Of a stretch of DNA of 8,884 bases, positions 6,583 through 8,884 are shown one piece after another. The first letter of the stretch is position 1. Every line of letters starts with the position of its first letter. The stretch spans positions 1 to 8,884 of the forward strand of contig JAFDDS010000012.1 of the NCBI GenBank assembly GCA_019310745.1, in the 5' to 3' direction. This stretch comes from Deltaproteobacteria bacterium. GTDB taxonomy: Bacteria > Desulfobacterota > DSM-4660 > Desulfatiglandales > B25-G16. Both the position numbers and the translations under genes were made by a program. Under the pieces are notes generated by a model. It did not search any database and had not been told where the DNA came from. It saw only the letters and a program-made list of their open reading frames with translations.

Positions 6583-6777
6583 ATGAAAAAATATAAATTC
6601 AGGGTCGTGATAGAACAGGATGAACACGGCTATTTGGTAGCTACAGTTCCCTCCCTTAAGAGCTGCAATACTTAGTCTAAAGCGATGGAAGAATTGATGC
6701 CCAGAATTAGGGAGGTTATTGAGCTTTGCCTTCAATCCACTTTTAATGGAAATTCTATCTGTTTCTATCTTCCATAA
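6583..6777 (+). pseudogene. HicB-like antitoxin gene interrupted by an amber stop
   Basis: From ATG 6583, after GGAGG at 4 bases, the frame reads MKKYKFRVVIEQDEHGYLVA, then TVPSLKSCNT, stop TAG (6673-6675), then SKAMEELMPRIREVIELCL and on to TAA 6775-6777. The first part is the HicB/UPF0150 partial RNase H-like fold (beta strand, acidic turn, GYLVATVP, then a GC-type turn). The part after the stop is the matching family helix, ending in REVIELCL. In relatives a glutamine is common at the stop position (TQ before the helix), so a single CAG to TAG change explains the break. The last 14 codons before TAA do not look like the family, and no DNA-binding domain is visible. HicB normally neutralises the HicA RNase; no hicA is recognisable next to it. 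Probably a dead toxin-antitoxin relic or an orphan. Confidence 0.7.
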
Positions 6778-6832
6778 TCTTAAACAAAACAAGGAAACAT
6801 GGAAGGAAAACCGTGACGAGTGACTAAGTCCC

Positions 6833-7135
6833 GTGTGTGATATTTATGAGGGTGATCCCTTAGGAGGCATGTCAGTTACTCCTGATGGATTTGCTGGTCT
6901 GACACGCATCCTTATGGAAATTGCCCGCGCAAGCTGTGATGGGAAGCTCGTCTTAACCCTCGAAGGCGGATATAATCTGCAGGGTTTAAGGGATTCTGCA
7001 AAGGCAGTGTTAAAAGAATTGAGAGGAGAATCAACAATAGAAGGCCGAGATTGGTCTGACAAAGAAAACCAAAGGATTTTAGCCCCTGTGCTTGATAAGG
7101 TAAAATCAATTCAAGGGAAATATTGGAAGTTTTGA
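6833..7135 (+). pseudogene. 3' remnant of a histone deacetylase-family (AcuC/HDAC-like) gene
   Basis: The frame (100 codons from a GTG at 6833) contains DIYEGDPLGGMSVTPDGF, then GLTRILMEIA, and KLVLTLEGGYNLQGLRDS. These are the last conserved blocks of the bacterial HDAC superfamily: the GFDxxxxDPLGG block with its zinc-binding Asp, and the LEGGY block that carries a glycine-rich turn and Tyr near the active site. Homology starts abruptly at about Asp3. The roughly 250 residues that should precede it, including the His-His pair and the Asp-x-His zinc ligands, are absent upstream in every frame. A protein from the GTG would lack most of the active site and cannot be a deacetylase. The C-terminal extension (from about residue 68) is hydrophilic and helical. 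Most likely a 5'-deleted pseudogene. Confidence 0.78.
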
Positions 7136-7160
7136 AACTCGATTATATAGGAATTCCCTT

Positions 7161-7189
7161 TTTAGACGCAGATCAACGCAGATTATAAA
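7161..7189 (+). promoter_or_regulatory. Possible promoter of rlmN
   Basis: TTTAGA (7161-7166), 17 bases, TATAAA (7184-7189): 4 of 6 and 5 of 6 consensus matches. The expected start is near 7196, about 30 bases before the rlmN ATG. It is unusual that nearly the whole spacer is the ACGCAGAT direct repeat. Moderate to weak call. Confidence 0.35.
7166..7183 (+). repeat. ACGCAGAT direct repeat
   Basis: ACGCAGAT at 7166-7173 and again at 7176-7183, a 10-base period. I recall similar ACGCAGAT-rich intergenic elements (tracts of GCAGATTAACGCAGAT type) scattered in environmental bacterial genomes, so this may be a fragment of a dispersed repeat. Only two units are seen here. Confidence 0.5.
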
Positions 7190-7225
7190 GATTTTTAATA
7201 TAAAGAGCTAATAGAATAACCAACG

Positions 7226-8251
7226 ATGATAAAGGTAGATCTCAAGGATCTGGATCTGGATGAGACAAAGGCACATGTAGAAAAAATCGGACTTGAAACC
7301 TATAAGGCAGAACAGATCAGGCAATGGATATTTGGCCACAAGGCTACATCATTCGAGGGAATGACCAATATTTCTAAAGAGTTAAGGAGCTATCTCAGCT
7401 CCTCTTGCATTATAAGCCAGCTAAAAATTACTAAAACCGACATCTCTCTTGATGGCACAAAAAAGGTCTTATTTGAACTTGAGGATGGTAACAGGATTGA
7501 ATCTGTTCTTATCCCTGCAAGGAATCATTTTACCGTATGCATATCATCCCAGGTTGGGTGTGCTATGGGATGTAAGTTTTGCCTTACTGCCAAGCAGGGA
7601 TTTATCCGGAACTTGAAGAGTTCTGAGATAATAAACCAAGTCATCCAGATGAGGGAATTGCTCGATCAACCAGAAAAACTTACGAACATTGTTTTTATGG
7701 GCATGGGTGAGCCATTGGCCAATTTCGAGGCTGTAAAAAAGGCAGTCAATAATATAATCTCTCCTGGTGCCCTTAATTTTTCTCGCCGCCGAGTGACTCT
7801 TTCTACATGTGGTCTTGTGCCGGAAATACAACAATTTGGCAAAGAACTTCCAATCAATTTGGCTGTTTCCCTGAATGCTGGCGATGATAAAACGAGAAAC
7901 ATCCTTATGCCAATCAATAAAAAATACCCTTTAACGAGATTAATAGAAACACTTAAGCACTTCCCCTTACGTAAGGGCAGGAGAATTACTTTTGAATATA
8001 TTCTTATAAAGGATATTAATGATAGGCTCAGCGATGCTACTAACCTGGCGAGACTCCTGAAAAATCTCAGGGCAAAGATAAACCTGATCCCATTTAATCG
8101 TTATAATGGGAGCCCATTTGAGGAACCTGATGAAAAGAGAATTCTCGCCTTTCAGGACGAGCTTATAAGAAAAAACTATACTGTTATGATCAGAAAAAGC
8201 AAAGGATCTGATATCTCTGCTGCCTGCGGGCAATTGATAACAGCCACATAG
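7226..8251 (+). CDS. rlmN: Dual-specificity 23S rRNA A2503 / tRNA A37 C2-methyltransferase RlmN
   Basis: A complete 341-residue radical-SAM enzyme that methylates C2 of A2503 in 23S rRNA and of A37 in a subset of tRNAs. The N-terminal region (LKDLDLDETKAHVEKIG) is the family helical domain. The radical SAM cluster motif is C112-AMG-C116-KF-C119. SAM-binding GEPL is at 161-164 in VFMGMGEPLANFEAV. STCGLVPEI (193-201), LAVSLNA (212-218) and LIPFNRYNGSPF (287-298) are all RlmN-typical. The two extra cysteines of the ping-pong methyl transfer are present: C105 in VCISSQVGC and C334 in SAACGQL. I see no missing residue, so it should be active. The ATG at 7226 gives the usual N-terminus, but no clear ribosome binding site precedes it. 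It stands alone, convergent with the DUF4384 gene 23 bases downstream. Confidence 0.96.
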   Translation: MIKVDLKDLDLDETKAHVEKIGLETYKAEQIRQWIFGHKATSFEGMTNISKELRSYLSSSCIISQLKITKTDISLDGTKKVLFELEDGNRIESVLIPARNHFTVCISSQVGCAMGCKFCLTAKQGFIRNLKSSEIINQVIQMRELLDQPEKLTNIVFMGMGEPLANFEAVKKAVNNIISPGALNFSRRRVTLSTCGLVPEIQQFGKELPINLAVSLNAGDDKTRNILMPINKKYPLTRLIETLKHFPLRKGRRITFEYILIKDINDRLSDATNLARLLKNLRAKINLIPFNRYNGSPFEEPDEKRILAFQDELIRKNYTVMIRKSKGSDISAACGQLITAT

Positions 8252-8274
8252 AATCCTTTGGTAAAGGCCGAATC

Positions 8275-8884
8275 TCAGTCTTGTACGGTGTTCACCTCTA
8301 GTTTGACCTCACCAAACTCTACCGGGCCCCCTGGAAGGTCTCCTTTTTTTTCTGAAATTTTCACTCCCCTGGTCTTCATCCCAACTTCCGTAGAACCGGT
8401 TTTTACCATGTAGATACCTTGAGATGGAATGAGGTCCAGCTTCCCAAGCTGAGTAGTTGAAGCATAAAGGGTAATGCTCTCAAATCCCAGAGGTGGACTT
8501 ACTTCCAGTTCAAATCTGTCTCTCCCTGAAGGTATTTCATAAATGACACCACCATTGAAATAATTTTCACTCCTGTAAGGATTAGGAATGAGTTGGATGA
8601 GATGGTCTGCAGCATCGTAAATAATTCTAGCAAAAAAGGGCTTGTTTCCTTTAAGATAAATCTTTATTTTCTCACCAATTTGGTATTGTTTCTTATCAGT
8701 CCAAAGTTTCACTGTGAGAGGTGCATTAGGGTCATCGAGAAGGGTTTTTTCCTTGACAACTTTCCTTAGAGAATCTGGATCAGGGGTAACCTCAACCTTG
8801 ATCCTTACCTTATAGCATTCACCAGCATACTCAGTTTTGAACCATCCTTTCTCCATTTCTTCAATAACGCTCACCGTTGCCTGG
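8275..8884 (-). CDS. DUF4384 domain-containing protein (partial, N-terminus beyond right edge)
   Basis: 202 codons are visible up to TGA 8275-8277. A GTG at 8874 could be read as start, but the frame stays open to the edge and the visible N-terminal sequence looks internal, so the gene probably continues outside the window. Counting from that GTG, the segment GWFKTEYAGECYKVRIKVEV (10-29) looks like the end of an LPP20/FlgT-like beta domain. The DUF4384 domain follows at about 52-145: APLTVKLWTDKKQYQIGEKI (51-70), then ARIIYDAADHLIQLIPNPYR (82-101), with PSGRDRFELEVSPPLG (115-130) near its end. Its likely structure is an immunoglobulin-like beta sandwich. Proteins of this kind are usually exported or lipoproteins, but a signal peptide would lie outside the window. 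The tail (150-199) is charged and probably flexible. Function is not known. Confidence 0.75.
   Translation of the reverse strand, partial: QATVSVIEEMEKGWFKTEYAGECYKVRIKVEVTPDPDSLRKVVKEKTLLDDPNAPLTVKLWTDKKQYQIGEKIKIYLKGNKPFFARIIYDAADHLIQLIPNPYRSENYFNGGVIYEIPSGRDRFELEVSPPLGFESITLYASTTQLGKLDLIPSQGIYMVKTGSTEVGMKTRGVKISEKKGDLPGGPVEFGEVKLEVNTVQD

Noticed and set aside
6673..6675. Amber codon read as pyrrolysine in the hicB-like gene.
   Set aside because: HicB proteins are not known to carry pyrrolysine, no pyl genes are visible, and a simple nonsense mutation is the plainer explanation.
6484..6792. A 102-codon minus-strand open frame.
   Set aside because: It is the antisense shadow of the hicB-like pseudogene; the plus strand shows clear family sequence and the minus frame shows none.
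8252..8274. Bidirectional terminator between rlmN and the DUF4384 gene.
   Set aside because: CCTTT-GGT-AAAGG (8255-8267) gives only a 5-bp stem with no T run on either side.

Overview
The window most likely comes from an anaerobic, possibly sulfate-reducing or syntrophic bacterium of the Desulfobacterota (former Deltaproteobacteria) type. This is an inference from gene content (a B12-dependent acyl-CoA mutase, an acyl-CoA ligase, and a thiolase paired with a zinc-ribbon/OB-fold protein). No marker gene here fixes the taxonomy.

Region 1 (1-6133, all on the minus strand) is an acyl-CoA catabolic cluster. In transcription order it holds a DUF35 zinc-ribbon/OB-fold protein, a thiolase, a 258-bp gap, an IclR-family regulator, an AMP-forming acyl-CoA ligase, the large subunit of a methylmalonyl-CoA-mutase-type isomerase, and the start of its separate B12-binding small subunit, which is cut by the left edge. 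Two sigma70-like promoters can be read. One (TTGACA-17-TATGAT) lies before the DUF35 gene. The other (TTGACT-17-TATAGA) lies before iclR and carries a perfect 15-bp palindrome across its -10 box, which suggests autoregulation. There are therefore probably two transcription units: DUF35-thiolase, and iclR-ligase-mutase large-mutase small.

The likely logic is that the ligase activates a carboxylic acid to its CoA ester, the mutase rearranges the carbon skeleton, and the thiolase/DUF35 pair cleaves a 3-oxoacyl-CoA. Dehydrogenases or hydratases would be supplied from elsewhere. The mutase keeps the catalytic Tyr, Arg and His of methylmalonyl-CoA mutase but differs at many residues that line the CoA and substrate channel. 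It is probably not an ordinary methylmalonyl-CoA mutase, and its substrate is the main open question.

Region 2 (about 6199-7135, plus strand) is a gene graveyard. It holds a 3' remnant resembling an AEC-family permease, a HicB-like antitoxin gene broken by an amber codon, and a 3' remnant of a histone-deacetylase-family gene, in that order. The permease remnant begins right behind the promoter of the catabolic cluster, as if the cluster arrived by a rearrangement that removed the rest of that gene.

Region 3 (7136-8884) holds rlmN (complete, plus strand), which encodes the 23S rRNA/tRNA adenine-C2 methyltransferase. It is preceded by a short ACGCAGAT direct repeat lying inside a possible promoter. 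A convergent DUF4384 protein gene follows, which runs off the right edge. The mutase end of the window looks clearly richer in G+C than the remnant region and region 3.
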